Part shown: piece by piece, positions 23,590-33,920 of the stretch
Layout of the letters: the number at the start of each line of letters is the position of its first letter
How positions within the stretch are numbered: the first letter of the stretch is position 1
NCBI GenBank assembly: GCA_001695595.3
Contig: MBPM02000059.1
Coordinates: 186,001-250,000 of the forward strand
Source of the DNA: Plasmopara viticola
Taxonomy: Eukaryota > Oomycota > Peronosporomycetes > Peronosporales > Peronosporaceae
Length of the DNA stretch: 64,000 nucleotides
Direction of reading: 5' to 3'
Translations under genes and position numbers: made by a program
The notes under the pieces: model-generated
The model's database searches: none
What the model saw: the letters and a program-made list of their open reading frames with translations, nothing else
What the model was told of the DNA's origin: nothing

Positions 23590-25129
23590 ATGGCGCTGCT
23601 CAAAAACCTGTCCAATGTGGCTGGCGCTTCATCCCTGGATGCATTCTACGTGTCTTTTTCTGATCAAGTGGAGCAAGAGCTCAGAGCTGCGTATGGGGAG
23701 CCACATTGGTCCAAAATCAAGCGCTCTCTCGCTCGGCCGTATGTAGTTCAAACATAAAGACAACTTTCGTGTCGATTAATCTCCTTATGATAACAAACGT
23801 AGGCCCGCATTTACCGCTGTCCGAGTCAACACACTCAAGTTATCACGCGATGAAGCTTTGCAAGCTCTAAAGCCGTATCTTGACAAATTCAATGCCCAAT
23901 TGACTGCTCTGGATGCCAATCGTCAGCCTATTGAAGCCTATGCCCATGCGGTAATACCAGACCTGTTGATGATCCCATCGTCGTCTAGCAAAGATAATTT
24001 TGTCGAGTACAATATAAAACTCAAAAGCATTGTAGTTGACCGACTTTGCGGTGAAGCAGTGCTACGTGGCAGCGACATTTTTGCACGAGGAATCATGAGT
24101 GCCAGCGCTGGCGTTAATGCAGAAGACGAAGTCAATGTCTTTGTGGATTTGGACCATCATCATACAAGAGGAAGTGACTTTGCAACGCACGATGGCCGCA
24201 AGCTTTTGATTGCACATGGGGTGGCCAAAATGGCCCGAGCAAAGATGTTTCGTGCCGTGCGAGGTTTGGCAGTGACGCGATTGGTGAGGGTTTGTCCAGA
24301 TGCACCCCCGATGAATGGTGTATTGCAAGGACAGATTTATGTGCAAAATCTGCCGTGTTCAGTGGTGGCGCATGTTTTGGACCCGCAAGAAGGGGATGTG
24401 ATTCTCGACATGTGTGCGGCACCTGGGGGCAAGACTTCACATGTGGCCACGTTAATGAGGAATAAGGGCATTCTAGTGGCATGCGATCGATCGAAGCGCA
24501 AAGCGTTAGAGTTGCGTACGCTTTGTGAAGCGTTGCATCTTGAATGTGTCGAACCGTTGCAAATGGATTCAACGCATGCCTTGCTACCGAAAGAAAAGGT
24601 GTTTATGGCTTCACAACAAAAGGAGGATACGAGCGTGGCGCAGGTTCTTGTACAGGCGAAGCAAAATACACCAAAACAGACTCGGCTGCTACAGGTTGAA
24701 GGATTCTATCCCGAGACTTTTGATCGTATTTTGCTGGATCCGCCCTGCTCCGCGCTTGGCTTGCGTCCAAGGTTGCTCCACGCTGGAGATGCGGACAACT
24801 TGGCAGAGTACTGCAATATGCAGCGCAATTTTCTGTGGGCTGCAGCTTTTCTGCTTAAGCCAGGTGGTATACTCGTATATTCCACTTGCACGATTAACCC
24901 AAAGGAAAATGAGCAGATGGTGCGCCACGCACTCCAGAAGTACCCATTGAAGCTCATATCGCAGGGAGACGCACATATCGGTGAGTGCGGTCTCTTACAC
25001 CAGGGTCTAAACAGTGAAGAAGCGTCCCTTGTCCAGCGCTTTGACCCAGCAAATGCCGCATTGGACACCATGGGCTTCTTCTGCGCCAAGTTCATCAAGA
25101 CAGGATCGATAGAGCGTCTTAATAAATGA
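23590..25129 (+). CDS. NSUN6: NSUN6-type RNA (cytosine-5) methyltransferase with PUA domain
   Basis: Two exons, 23590-23738 and 23803-25129, joined over a 64-bp intron, give 491 residues (human NSUN6 is 469). The N-terminal helical part (MALLKNLSNVAGAS) leads to PAFTAVRVNTLK. A PUA domain follows at about residues 120-230 (KSIVVDRLCGEAVLRGSDIFARG). The Rossmann methyltransferase fold then shows DMCAAPGGKTSHVA, VACDRSKRK, DPPCSALG with Cys about 365, and YSTCTI with the catalytic Cys about 412. The insertion before ETFDRILLDPP is Gln/Lys-rich. NSUN6 places m5C on tRNA acceptor stems (C72 in animals) and some mRNAs; here the substrate is inferred. An AATAAA overlaps the last codons just before TGA. 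MYG1 starts 107 bp downstream on the same strand. Confidence 0.95.
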
Positions 25130-25236
25130 TATGCAATGTCGTTTTTGCTTTAGTACTTGAAATGTAACGTTAAAACCACAAATATTAAGGTAGACAGCCC
25201 AAATTTTCGTCATTACTATTTAAGTAAAAAACAAAA

Positions 25237-26346
25237 ATGGCCGTTCCGACTAAAGCCGCTGCTTTCGTTGGTTCTTCTCCCTCCTTTGCCGCCTTTCGTT
25301 CAGTAGTCGTAACGTCGTCGCTAGCGAACGGCAATACTCAAAAGTTCATTGGCACCCATAATGGCACGTTCCATTGCGATGAGGCGCTGGCCGTGTCGAT
25401 GCTCAAATTGTTGCCAAAGTTCGCGACCCACGACGTGTTGCGCACCCGTGACGAGACTAAGCTAGCTCAGTGTGAGATCATTGTAGACGTGGGAGGCATT
25501 TATAACCCAGACACACTGCGCTTTGACCACCACCAGCGTAGCTTTACGTGTACGTTTGACCAGCGCGCCACGAAGCTGTCGAGCGCTGGGTTGGTTTACA
25601 AGCACTTTGGTCGTGAGATCATTCAGCACTTGGCTGCTCCGTCGAAGCTAGATGATGCCACGCTCGACTTGTTGCATCAGAAGGCATACAAGAACTTTAT
25701 TGAGCACATTGATGGCATTGACAATGGTGTCGAAGTGGCCACGGCCGCGGGCGACGCTAAAGTGACGTACAATTACCAGGTGTCAACCAATCTCAGCAGT
25801 CGTGTGAGTTACTTGAACCCGCGTTGGAACGAAGACCAGAGCGAAGCACGTGTTAATGCACAATTTCAACAGGCAATGTACATGACCATAACCGAGTTCA
25901 CGGACGCTATTCACGACCTCTTGCACTCGTGGCTGCCGGCTCGAGAGATTGTGGAAAAAGCTGTTTCGAATCGCTTTCAGACGCACAAATCAGGTGAAAT
26001 TGTGTACCTTCCTGAGTACTGCCCGTGGAAGTCTCATTTGCACGATTTGGAAGAAAAGCTCATGATATCTGGCCAAATTAAGTTTGTGCTTTACAACGAC
26101 GCGACAGGCAACATGACGCGCGTGCAGGCAATTAATGTTGAGCCGGGCTCGTTCGCGCTACGCAAGGGTCTATTACCAGCTTGGCGCAGTCTTCGTGACG
26201 AAGAACTGTCGCGTGTGTCAGGCATTGAGGGCTGCACGTTTGTGCACAATGCTGGCTTTATTGGCGGCAACCGTACCTTCGAAGGTGCACTCGAAATGGC
26301 TGTCAAGTCGCTTGAAGAACCAGTTGAGGTGACTGAAGAAAGCTGA
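25237..26346 (+). CDS. MYG1: MYG1 exonuclease (UPF0160, DHH-like)
   Basis: A single-exon, 369-residue member of the MYG1 family, 3'-5' RNA exonucleases that in animals act on ribosomal RNA in the nucleolus and on mitochondrial transcripts. The N-terminal ~35 residues are rich in Ala/Ser/Val with few acidic residues, a plausible mitochondrial presequence (inference). The diagnostic motifs are present: IGTHNGTFHCDEALA at about residue 37, the acidic IIVDVGGIYNPDTLRFDHHQ with the DHH metal ligands, SSAGLVYKHFG, and IDGIDNGVE. The C-terminal part has GLLPAWRSLRDEELS and GCTFVHNAGFIGG, also typical. The start is the ATG at 25237, preceded by an A-rich leader. Confidence 0.96.
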   Translation: MAVPTKAAAFVGSSPSFAAFRSVVVTSSLANGNTQKFIGTHNGTFHCDEALAVSMLKLLPKFATHDVLRTRDETKLAQCEIIVDVGGIYNPDTLRFDHHQRSFTCTFDQRATKLSSAGLVYKHFGREIIQHLAAPSKLDDATLDLLHQKAYKNFIEHIDGIDNGVEVATAAGDAKVTYNYQVSTNLSSRVSYLNPRWNEDQSEARVNAQFQQAMYMTITEFTDAIHDLLHSWLPAREIVEKAVSNRFQTHKSGEIVYLPEYCPWKSHLHDLEEKLMISGQIKFVLYNDATGNMTRVQAINVEPGSFALRKGLLPAWRSLRDEELSRVSGIEGCTFVHNAGFIGGNRTFEGALEMAVKSLEEPVEVTEES

Positions 26347-27320
26347 GCAGCGCGGTAGTCTGGACGAAAAGCAACGTCAAGTGGACTGCAAGTTGTCATA
26401 CGAAAAATATGCCCACTAAGAGATTGGACACAAGTTTTGCAACGTTAAGATCATGTTAAATCGATTAATTGAAACCATCTTTTCATGAAAGACATTGCTC
26501 GAAACTTGCGCCGTCGCAGCTATTTGTCAAAATGCATTAAGCAGTGTATTATGTGTTCGATCAGATCCCTTCAGGTGGTACATTGACTGCTGTAAGGAAC
26601 TTTTGCTCTTCAAAAAGTTTTAATGAACTTGGTGATAAACGCATTGAATGTATTTATATAGGTTGCCAAATCGTGGCGCTCTATATAGAACGTGGACCCT
26701 TTAGCGTGAGTAAGCCTTAATCTATTATCTACACGGACTTTTTCTATCCTCAGGTCATAAGTAATGGTGTGGTGTGCGGTACAATATAAATTGTACGTAT
26801 ATACGCGAACAATTGAAGTATCGATTGCGGGACGAGATTGTTTATACTCTGTTGGCATTGGCGTCATGCATGCGTGTCTTGCGGTCGTGTCCAAATGCTG
26901 TATTGATGGATCTTGGGTGATGCTGGCAATGGAATGCTTGGGCCATGTACCATCTTGCGATACAATGTGATAGTTGTGAATTAACGATTGAAAAAGTACA
27001 TTTGTCAGCTACGACTTTTTGATCCACCCTACTGTCCTTGTGTTATGTATCACCGGGAAATTGACGATACAAGATGTGTTAAAAACGGATGTCACGTAGA
27101 AATCTAGCTTTTCGGGTATTTTACGCAGTGAGTTTCTTCGTTTACGACCAGATGGCCGCGGCGATAAATGCACGCAGCCAGTCCGTGTCCGATCGTCCGT
27201 TTTTCAAGCACATCAAAGAATTTGCACCGTAGAGACGACACTCTCGACAATTTGTATAGCAAGAGTGGACCTTGTGGCCTACTTACAGTAAAGAAATTGA
27301 AACAAGCACCACGCCCTCGA
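26347..27320. other. Intergenic region between MYG1 and the first CAP gene
   Basis: No gene is seen. The frame of the CAP gene is open from 27168 without an in-frame ATG before 27321, so 27168-27320 is probably leader. No recognisable repeat. Confidence 0.5.
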
Positions 27321-28916
27321 ATGAAAGTCGCAGCAAGTGTTGTGGGTGCGACATTGGCCACGTTGAGTTTGTGCGTGCCTGCCGTCGTATCCCAATCCTC
27401 GGACCAGAGTACAGAGCAGATGTTACAAGAGGCGTCGAGCTCGACGATGGGAATCAGTGATTCGTTACTCGAAGGTAATGGTTCGGAATTGAATTTGAAC
27501 TCAACCTCTGAACCGTCTGGTGAGACTAATTTTCTTATGGTTTACTCCACAGAGAACTTGACAACTTCATCTTCTTTAGCAACCGAAGAACCTCTCTCGG
27601 ACTCTTCAAAAGACGTAAGTACTGAAAATGAGGAGAGCGCAACTGACTCTACCAAGCAGGCCCCGACCGATGGCACGTTTACGGACGAGCAAAAGTCGAT
27701 CTGGATCGACCGCCACAATTTCTTTCGAGTAGCAGGGTTGCCATGGGCAGCAGGAAATATGCGGCGAATGAATTGGGATGACAGCCTTGCACAGGACGCT
27801 GCCACTGCGGCTGCTACCTGTGCGGCAAAGACAGGTCCTGGCCTCAACGTCTACGAAAGCATCTCAACGGACCCATCAACCGTTTTGGAGGATGCAATCA
27901 TCGCTTGGGTCGTACAACCGGCAATTGCCGAGATCGAACGCCTCGTGCCGCCAGAAAAGGATGGTGACAGTGTTGGTGCAGGTCTTTACAACTCGTACAC
28001 ACAGATTATTTGGTCCTCAACGACAGGTGTTGGATGTGCCATGGCCGATTGCTCAGGTGGTAAAACGGTAGCGTGCGCATATTATCCACCGGGGAACGAC
28101 GGCACGTCGCCATGGTTCATTCACGCGGCTCAGGCAACAAATTGTCCGTCCGAGACAACTGCTCATCTTGGTCTGTGCGTTATCGAAGGAGATTCGAAAA
28201 ATGATCCAATCGCGCCGATTCCGGATGGTGGTTATACAAAGCAGATGTATCCGGACTTTGTCGCTGATATTAAAGAAGCGATTTTGAAAGCAGCAAAGGC
28301 GAGAGATGCTCCCGGAGCTCCACGAGTGATTGAATCCTTCCCTAGTGACTCGACGAAGTCACTTGATAGCGAAAATTATAGTCAAGAGGGTGGACCTTTG
28401 CAGCTCGATTCTCCCGCTGGCTCGTTGCCTGAAAGCACAGAACTAGGAGGATCAACGTCCGTTGAGGATCCTGGTGTTGTGAAGCCCAGCTCGGCCACCG
28501 GCTTGTCTTTTCAAAACGAGGAATCGCCACCATCGACTGAGCTCGAGGAATCGCCATCATCAACTGAGGCCGAGCAATCGCCACCATCGACTGAGCTCGA
28601 GGAATCGCCATCATCAACTGAGCTCGAGGAATCGCCACCAATCACCGAGGCCGAGCAATCGCCACCATCAACTGAGACCGAAGAGCAATTTGGTGACTTG
28701 ATGTCCTTGTCTCAGTCAAAGCCTGAGAGTTTGGCTCTTAGCACATCGGAAAGCGCTACCACGCCTAATTCTGGACTGTCTTTCGCGGGTATTGCGACAA
28801 TCATCGCAGTTGGTGTTGCGGCCGTGGCGGCCTTTGCTGCATTTATCAGCTATCGCAAGAAGCAGGAGCAGCAGCAAGTAGAGGAAGAATTTTTCGATCG
28901 AGTTGAGATCATCTAA
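27321..28916 (+). CDS. Membrane-anchored CAP/SCP (PR-1-like) protein, longer paralogue
   Basis: A 531-residue single-exon gene. The ATG at 27321 begins a clear signal peptide (MKVAASVVGATLATLSLC). A Ser/Thr-rich acidic stretch precedes the CAP domain at about 120-320. That domain has WIDRHNFFR with the conserved His, AGNMRRMNWDDSLAQDA, YNSYTQIIWSSTTGVGCA and the CAP2-like CAYYPPGN. A stalk follows with repeats of the pattern E-S/Q-P-P/S-S-T-E-L/A-E (about 398-456). A transmembrane helix near 488-510 and a short basic/acidic cytoplasmic tail (YRKKQEQQQ) complete a type I topology. CAP proteins in oomycetes are secreted or surface proteins, and some act in host interaction; the function here is unknown. 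It is a tandem paralogue of the next gene. Confidence 0.92.
   Translation: MKVAASVVGATLATLSLCVPAVVSQSSDQSTEQMLQEASSSTMGISDSLLEGNGSELNLNSTSEPSGETNFLMVYSTENLTTSSSLATEEPLSDSSKDVSTENEESATDSTKQAPTDGTFTDEQKSIWIDRHNFFRVAGLPWAAGNMRRMNWDDSLAQDAATAAATCAAKTGPGLNVYESISTDPSTVLEDAIIAWVVQPAIAEIERLVPPEKDGDSVGAGLYNSYTQIIWSSTTGVGCAMADCSGGKTVACAYYPPGNDGTSPWFIHAAQATNCPSETTAHLGLCVIEGDSKNDPIAPIPDGGYTKQMYPDFVADIKEAILKAAKARDAPGAPRVIESFPSDSTKSLDSENYSQEGGPLQLDSPAGSLPESTELGGSTSVEDPGVVKPSSATGLSFQNEESPPSTELEESPSSTEAEQSPPSTELEESPSSTELEESPPITEAEQSPPSTETEEQFGDLMSLSQSKPESLALSTSESATTPNSGLSFAGIATIIAVGVAAVAAFAAFISYRKKQEQQQVEEEFFDRVEII
28515..28690 (+). repeat. Tandem repeats encoding the Glu/Ser/Pro/Thr stalk of the CAP protein
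   Basis: Imperfect in-frame units of about 27-30 bases (variants of gaatcgccaccatcgactga) repeat about six times and encode E-S-P-P-S-T-E-L-E type units. They make an extended, probably O-glycosylated stalk between the CAP domain and the membrane. The paralogue downstream has a Ser/Thr-rich stalk without these repeats, so they expanded after the duplication. Confidence 0.85.
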
Positions 28917-29262
28917 GTGTCTAGCAATGGTTCAAGATCTATTAATGTGAAAAAGCAAACATGATATTTACCTTTTAAAGTGAGGAGAAAACAGAGACGT
29001 AGGAGTGCACATTAAAGTCAGGGACAGAACATTCTGGGCCTGTTATTCATCTGATATTAAGCAAAAGAATTTAGTGATCATGTCGTGGCGATTCGTCGAC
29101 AATAAGGACATTGAGCTGAAAAGATGGGATGCAATCGCATTCAAGAGGGTCTTGAATATTTTAGTACTACATTGGTAATGCTTTCAGTAAAGGCATATCG
29201 AGAGTCAGTGCTGCCCAATCCACCACGATTCATACTTCAATTCATCGAGTCAAGTGTGCACC
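28917..29262. other. Spacer between the two CAP genes
   Basis: 346 bp holding the 3' flank of the first gene and the promoter of the second. The open stretch 29124-29321 has no family and overlaps the second gene in another frame. No shared promoter motif with the first CAP gene was recognised. Confidence 0.5.
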
Positions 29263-30633
29263 ATGCTGGCGGTGGCAGCGATCTCGCTCTTGGCCGTGAC
29301 GATTCATGCCAAGAGCTTTAGCACGGAAGATCAGGCGATTTGGATTGACCGGCACAATTACTTTCGTTCCACTGGGTTGCCGTGGTCCGCAGGGAACATG
29401 CGTCGCATGGGATGGAGTGACAAATTAGCCACGTCCGCCGCCTCGACAGCTAGCAAGTGCTCGTCTTCTTCCGGTCCAGGGGTGAATGTATACAAGTCGC
29501 CGTCGAGCAGTTCGCCCAACCTCATCGACGATGCAATCGATCAGTGGGTCGTCACGACGTCCGAGTCGACGCTCAAGTTGCTTACGCAACCTGGCGCGAA
29601 TAATGTCGATATTGGAACGGGCACTTACAACTCGTACTCTCAAATATTATGGGCCTCAACGACTAGCGTCGGGTGTGCCACGCACAAATGTCCGAGCGGG
29701 GACGTTGTGGTGTGCGAGTACTCTCCTGCTGGCAACGACGGGTCGTCACCTTGGTACAATCACGCGGACACGGCGTCGAACTGTCCGTCGGGTACGAAAC
29801 CTTTGCAAGGGCTTTGCATTGTCGAGGGAGACTCGGCGAACGATGTGATTGCGCCGATTCCAGCCGGTAAACTGACGTACGAAGTGTATCCGTCCTATGT
29901 GCTTAATATCCAAGCGGTGCTACTTGAGGCCGCACGTGCCAAAGCCAATACTAAGCCTGAAAAGGAACAAGGTTCCATAAGGGCTGCAACCACTACGCCA
30001 AGTTCAAAGTCGGGTGAGGACACGGAGGATGCGATGAAGACGACCAAGACTCCCGTATCTGGTGCAAAGACCCCTCCGTCGACGAAAACCACTCCGTCGA
30101 CATCTCGAGGTACGAGTCCAAGTTCACATTCTTCAAAAACGTCGCCAGAGCAGATTGATTCTGCTGCTACAAAGTCTGGCAAGGAGACGTCCAGTACAGA
30201 TTCAGAAGCGACAAAGACCCCCGGTTCCTCCGATGGAAAGGATTCGAAATCAAGCAGTGCTACGCCATCCTCTGAATCATCGAAAAACACCTCGATAAAA
30301 AAACACTCAATAGCATCATCGTCAGGCTCGGACGAGATGAATCCCGGTAAGGTGAAGACAAGTTCGGCCTCTGGGTCTGGATTTTCGAACCAACCCCATC
30401 AAGCTGCAGGTAGCACACCGCCGACCAGTGCGCCTAGCCCCCCATCTTCATCTGGTATGCCAGAAAGTATTAGCAACAAGTCAAGCGTGAAAGAAAGTGG
30501 TGGGATTTCTGCTACTGGTGTGGCCGGCATTATCGTGTTGTCTGTCGTCGTGATTGCTGCGTTAGGTGTGGTCGTGAGTTACAGGAAAAACCAACTGCGA
30601 CAGCAAAAAATCATGCGCGATGGCGGTCTCTGA
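29263..30633 (+). CDS. Membrane-anchored CAP/SCP (PR-1-like) protein, shorter paralogue
   Basis: A 456-residue single-exon paralogue of the preceding gene. The ATG at 29263 is preferred over the upstream GTG because it gives a compact signal peptide (MLAVAAISLLAVTIHA). The CAP domain follows at once (about 19-220) with WIDRHNYFR, AGNMRRMGWSDKLATSA, YNSYSQILWASTTSVGCA and CEYSPAGN. A long Ser/Thr/Pro/Lys stalk (about 230-410) has no clear repeat unit. A transmembrane helix lies at about 414-438 (ATGVAGIIVLSVVVIAALGV), with a short basic tail. Domain and linker motifs match the neighbour almost block for block (WSAGNMRRM, GLCIVEGDS..DVIAPIP), so the pair arose by tandem duplication. Likely surface-exposed; possibly stage-specific or host-related (inference). 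Confidence 0.92.
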   Translation: MLAVAAISLLAVTIHAKSFSTEDQAIWIDRHNYFRSTGLPWSAGNMRRMGWSDKLATSAASTASKCSSSSGPGVNVYKSPSSSSPNLIDDAIDQWVVTTSESTLKLLTQPGANNVDIGTGTYNSYSQILWASTTSVGCATHKCPSGDVVVCEYSPAGNDGSSPWYNHADTASNCPSGTKPLQGLCIVEGDSANDVIAPIPAGKLTYEVYPSYVLNIQAVLLEAARAKANTKPEKEQGSIRAATTTPSSKSGEDTEDAMKTTKTPVSGAKTPPSTKTTPSTSRGTSPSSHSSKTSPEQIDSAATKSGKETSSTDSEATKTPGSSDGKDSKSSSATPSSESSKNTSIKKHSIASSSGSDEMNPGKVKTSSASGSGFSNQPHQAAGSTPPTSAPSPPSSSGMPESISNKSSVKESGGISATGVAGIIVLSVVVIAALGVVVSYRKNQLRQQKIMRDGGL

Positions 30634-31597
30634 GCTACAGCAGTGGCGCATTGGTGATACATTACGTTAAATTTTGCTCTTCTTGTCTCTTTTGTTAAGC
30701 TCTTCTTACTTTGTCCACGTTTGTAGTAAAGTATTTGCTTATCTGATTGATTTACACGTTTTCAAATCGCGCAACATCCTCCGAATGAACACTGTCTGGT
30801 CGAAGAGTGATCAGGAAACTCGACCATAGATTCCTACCACAACAATGTACCAGTCCTCGTTTTGCCACCTTACAAATTGGAAAGCCTTCTTTCGGCCACC
30901 TTATCACCAAACCAAAAATTGATTTTTGATGATGATTGCTATAAAGTTGGTGCGATTTCGGGGTTGAGTCGATGGCCCGTACTAAACGGATCGCATAGCA
31001 TCGCAAGAGATTCTGTTGATCAGCGCACGATCGAAGATTAATCGAACAGATGCAGATTGTTTTTTTAATCATGCCAACACAATCATATTTATAACCTTTT
31101 GGTTCGTGTTTATCACCTTGAGGTAAGTAAATTGTTTGGTCACTCTGGAGCAGTGCAATGCTTGAGGTTGTCATTACATCCAGAATCGTTAACACTTCTT
31201 AGCAATTGCCCGCACGTGGGGCGCCATGTTTGTCAAGTCTGCACTGCAACAATATCAATTTGACCTGGCCTTTTGACTAACGTGCAGGTCTAAGGCTTTG
31301 AGTCATTGTGCTAAACAATTTCAATTGCCGACGATTTTAGCATCCAAGGTGCTTTCTGCTGCAACATGAAGAGCTCGCTCGCGATGTATGCGATCTTGTA
31401 CATTACAGCCCACGTAACCACCGATTTGCAGGACGTTTTTGCATAAAACCCTTCATGTAGGCTTCTTGCAAAATCCTCAAAGATTTCTCAATGTAGGTTT
31501 TTCGATGAATCTATTACATGTGCATACAATATGGTAGTAGTAGGATTAATACTTATTATCTTACTTCGTATTACTCTAATATATTAAAGCATACGCC
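30634..31597. other. Intergenic region carrying one copy of a dispersed repeat
   Basis: Most of this gap (about 30835-31520) is the minus-strand copy of a repeat also found at about 57065-57765. The remainder holds the CAP gene's 3' flank and an A/T-rich promoter region before the TPR gene. Confidence 0.6.
30835..31520 (-). repeat. Dispersed repeat, copy A (inverted partner at 57 kb)
   Basis: The reverse complement of this segment aligns by eye with 57065-57765 over nearly its whole length. Shared runs include gattcatcgaaaaa, aacgtcctgcaaa, acgtgggctgta, agcagaaagcaccttgga, gatggcgccccacgtgcg (atggcgccccacgtgcg here) and tgatcaaca. Both copies carry fragments of open frame (M-T-T-S-S-I-A-L-L-Q in each), but with stops and shifts between them, so this is probably a decayed transposon or pseudogene of unrecognised family. 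The intact source is not in the window. Confidence 0.8.
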
Positions 31598-32689
31598 ATG
31601 TCTTGCGGGCTCACGCCTGATTTGGCTCGTATGCTAGAGCAAATGGCTGTGGAAAAAGAGCGTCATGCCGTCGAAGCTCATCAAGCATTAGTGGACACGG
31701 AGCAGAATGTGGTGCGAGTCAAATCAAAACTGGCGAAAGTAGAAGACAAACAGCAGCAAGAAGATGGGTACGATTGGACCCGTACGTACGAAAAGTGGGA
31801 CGCGTGGGAAGACCCTGAAGAGCTCGTAAAACAGGAGCAAGAGGCTCGAGAGCGCAGTGCAAGAGCCTCTAAGGCTCAGACGGGCTGCAACCACGACCAC
31901 TCAGCCGTAAGATATATTCGGTAAAATAGGTTTTGAATGGTATTGATTTATGACATCTTCTTTTTAATTTTGATAAAGGAGCAAAAGTTGATGGATATGA
32001 CGACCCAACAGAAATTGGCAGCATGTGACGAATTTCGAGTGCTAGGCAACCTCTTTTTCCAGCATGGTCAGTATCAACGAGCAGCGTTCCATTACAACAA
32101 GGCACTCGTGTATTTTGAGTATGTGTTTCCAGATACTGAGACGGAGGATGCACAAGCAGACGCGTTGAAGCTTAAGGTGCTTTTAAACTTTACAGCGTGT
32201 CGACTGAAGACACTGCATCTAGATGATGCTGTGCACCATGCCAACCAAGCGCTTGAAATTGATTCAAAGAGTGTCAAGACCCTTTACCGTCGAGCTCAGG
32301 CGTACCGACTGAAAGACGAGTTTAATCTCGCACAGAAGGATATCGAACGTGCAATTGAGCTTTCAAAGGACGCAGATACGACGCAATCAGTCGATTCGAT
32401 TCTCTTGCAAGAGCAAAAATTGCTTCATGCGAAGAAACTTGCGTATAAAGTGCGGACGAAGCAATTGTCGGCTGCAATGTTTGGCTCTCATGTTAAGATT
32501 AAGGACGAACGACTTAGTGGTGGACACGATCGCCCATCGGATGCACATGCAATGGCACTCAACTTGTCTAAGACCTCCCATCGATCAGAAATGTCAAGCG
32601 ACGATTTTCCCTGTCTCGACACCTGGCAGCCTATCACACGAGGGCTCACAGAATTACAGACACTGGTGAATGATTATGTGAAATGTTGA
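31598..32689 (+). CDS. TPR-repeat protein, co-chaperone-like
   Basis: Two exons, 31598-31906 and 31979-32689, with a 72-bp intron in phase 0, give 339 residues. The N-terminal third is helical and charged and contains YDWTRTYEKWDAWEDPEEL. From about residue 115 there is a three-repeat TPR block: FRVLGNLFFQHGQYQRAAFHYNKAL, then LNFTACRLKTLHLDDAVHHA, then KTLYRRAQAYRLKDEFNLAQ. The last repeat has the YRRAQA pattern seen in Hsp90/Hsp70-binding TPR domains such as those of FKBP/AIP-like and SPAG1-like proteins. A positive Lys/Arg clamp set is plausible but not proven. The C-terminal ~100 residues are unrecognised. Convergent with NOLC1, with only 70 bp between stop codons. Confidence 0.82.
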
Positions 32690-32759
32690 ACCACAGAGGA
32701 AAATATAACATGAGAATGTATTCTATAGCTTGTACTATCAAAACTAGAAAACGAAGCCT

Positions 32760-33920
32760 CTATTCCTCAAACTTGAACGAGTTGGAGGCCATACTTATTG
32801 CCCCGCACATGTACGTCGAGCGCTTTAGTTTGTTCTTGCCCTTGGTAAAATCTTTGCCACGTGTCTTCAAAAGCTTGTTGTTGGCCTTCACACCGACACC
32901 GTCCACACCAAAAGTGCCTTCGTAGCTATTGTCACGCAGCGTATCGTCTACAATCTTCTGCGACCAGTACTCACCATCCACACGCTGAAACGGGGCGCCT
33001 GCCGCCTTATTCTTTGACACCACCTTTTCAATCTTCTTCGGCTGCCATTCAAGAGCAGCCTTAGCGGCCTTTTCACGGCGGGCAGCCTCCTTCTTTAACG
33101 CTTCTTCCTCTACCGAAGTGTCCGAATCGGAATCTGAACTGTCTGATGAGTCACTGTCTGACGAGCTACTGTCTGACGAGCCACTGTCTGACGAAGAGCT
33201 TTCATCTGAGCTGAGCTCAGCGTCTTGCTTTACCTTTTTACTGCTTTTTTCGGCAGGCGCCTCTGCCTTACGCTTGTTGGACTTGCTCGTCTCCGATTCC
33301 GAAGAATCTGATGAATCCGACGAGTCATCTGAGCTAGACGAGTCAATCTTCTCATCCTTCGCTACCATCTTATCGATGGGAACTTTTTGTTTTACTGTCT
33401 TCCTCTTCTCTTCATCGGACGATTCGTCCGACTCAGATGAGTCATCCGAACTTGACTCCTCCTTCTTGGCGGTAACACGCTTTTTGGATACAGATTTCTC
33501 CGCTTCTGACCCACTTTCCGATTCCGAGCTAGAAGAATCCTTCTTTGACTTCTCTTTCTTCTTCGCTCTTTGTGAATTATTCAACTTCGACTTCTTTTCC
33601 ACCTTTGTCACCTTCTTGCCCGTCTTGACCGGTGTTTTCTCAACTTTCGACGGATTTGAGCCATCACTGTCGTTGGTTCTCTCACTTTTCTTCTTCTTTG
33701 GCTTCTTAATCGCGCCCACCGTCGACGTGACCGTGGCCTTCTTCTTGCTTTTCGTGTTGCGTGTCAAGTAAAAATTGTACACGTCGAGCAGATCATGCTC
33801 ACTTTTAAAAGCCTTGGGCTGCAGCTTGGCCTCTTTGGCCAATGCAGCTGCTGACCTCTTTAAGCCAGCGCTGGTCAACAGCGCGTGAACTAGCGGAAAG
33901 ACATCACTGGCGACAACCAT
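32760..33920 (-). CDS. NOLC1: Nopp140/NOLC1-like nucleolar phosphoprotein (SRP40 C-terminal domain)
   Basis: A 386-residue single-exon gene. The N-terminus (about 4-50) has a LisH-like helix pair (VFPLVHALLTSAGLKRSAAA). The middle is the classic Nopp140 pattern: acidic Ser/Asp/Glu clusters, presumed CK2 sites, alternating with Lys/Pro-rich basic stretches. The last ~78 residues match the SRP40_C domain, from PFQRVDGEYWSQK through NSYEGTFG, GKDFTKGKNKLKRSTY to a final NSFKFEE. Nopp140 chaperones box C/D and H/ACA snoRNPs between nucleolus and Cajal bodies. This copy is shorter than the human protein (about 700) because it has fewer acidic/basic modules, like yeast SRP40. The Ser-rich tract creates a 217-codon antisense open frame with no meaning. 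Confidence 0.93.
   Translation of the reverse strand: MVVASDVFPLVHALLTSAGLKRSAAALAKEAKLQPKAFKSEHDLLDVYNFYLTRNTKSKKKATVTSTVGAIKKPKKKKSERTNDSDGSNPSKVEKTPVKTGKKVTKVEKKSKLNNSQRAKKKEKSKKDSSSSESESGSEAEKSVSKKRVTAKKEESSSDDSSESDESSDEEKRKTVKQKVPIDKMVAKDEKIDSSSSDDSSDSSDSSESETSKSNKRKAEAPAEKSSKKVKQDAELSSDESSSSDSGSSDSSSSDSDSSDSSDSDSDTSVEEEALKKEAARREKAAKAALEWQPKKIEKVVSKNKAAGAPFQRVDGEYWSQKIVDDTLRDNSYEGTFGVDGVGVKANNKLLKTRGKDFTKGKNKLKRSTYMCGAISMASNSFKFEE

Noticed and set aside
23938..24572. Several minus-strand open frames inside the NSUN6 gene
   Set aside because: They are antisense shadows of a well-supported gene with catalytic motifs on the + strand.
33118..33771. A 217-codon open frame on the + strand, Ser/Glu/Phe-rich
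   Set aside because: It is the antisense shadow of the Ser/Asp/Lys codon runs of the NOLC1-like gene on the minus strand.
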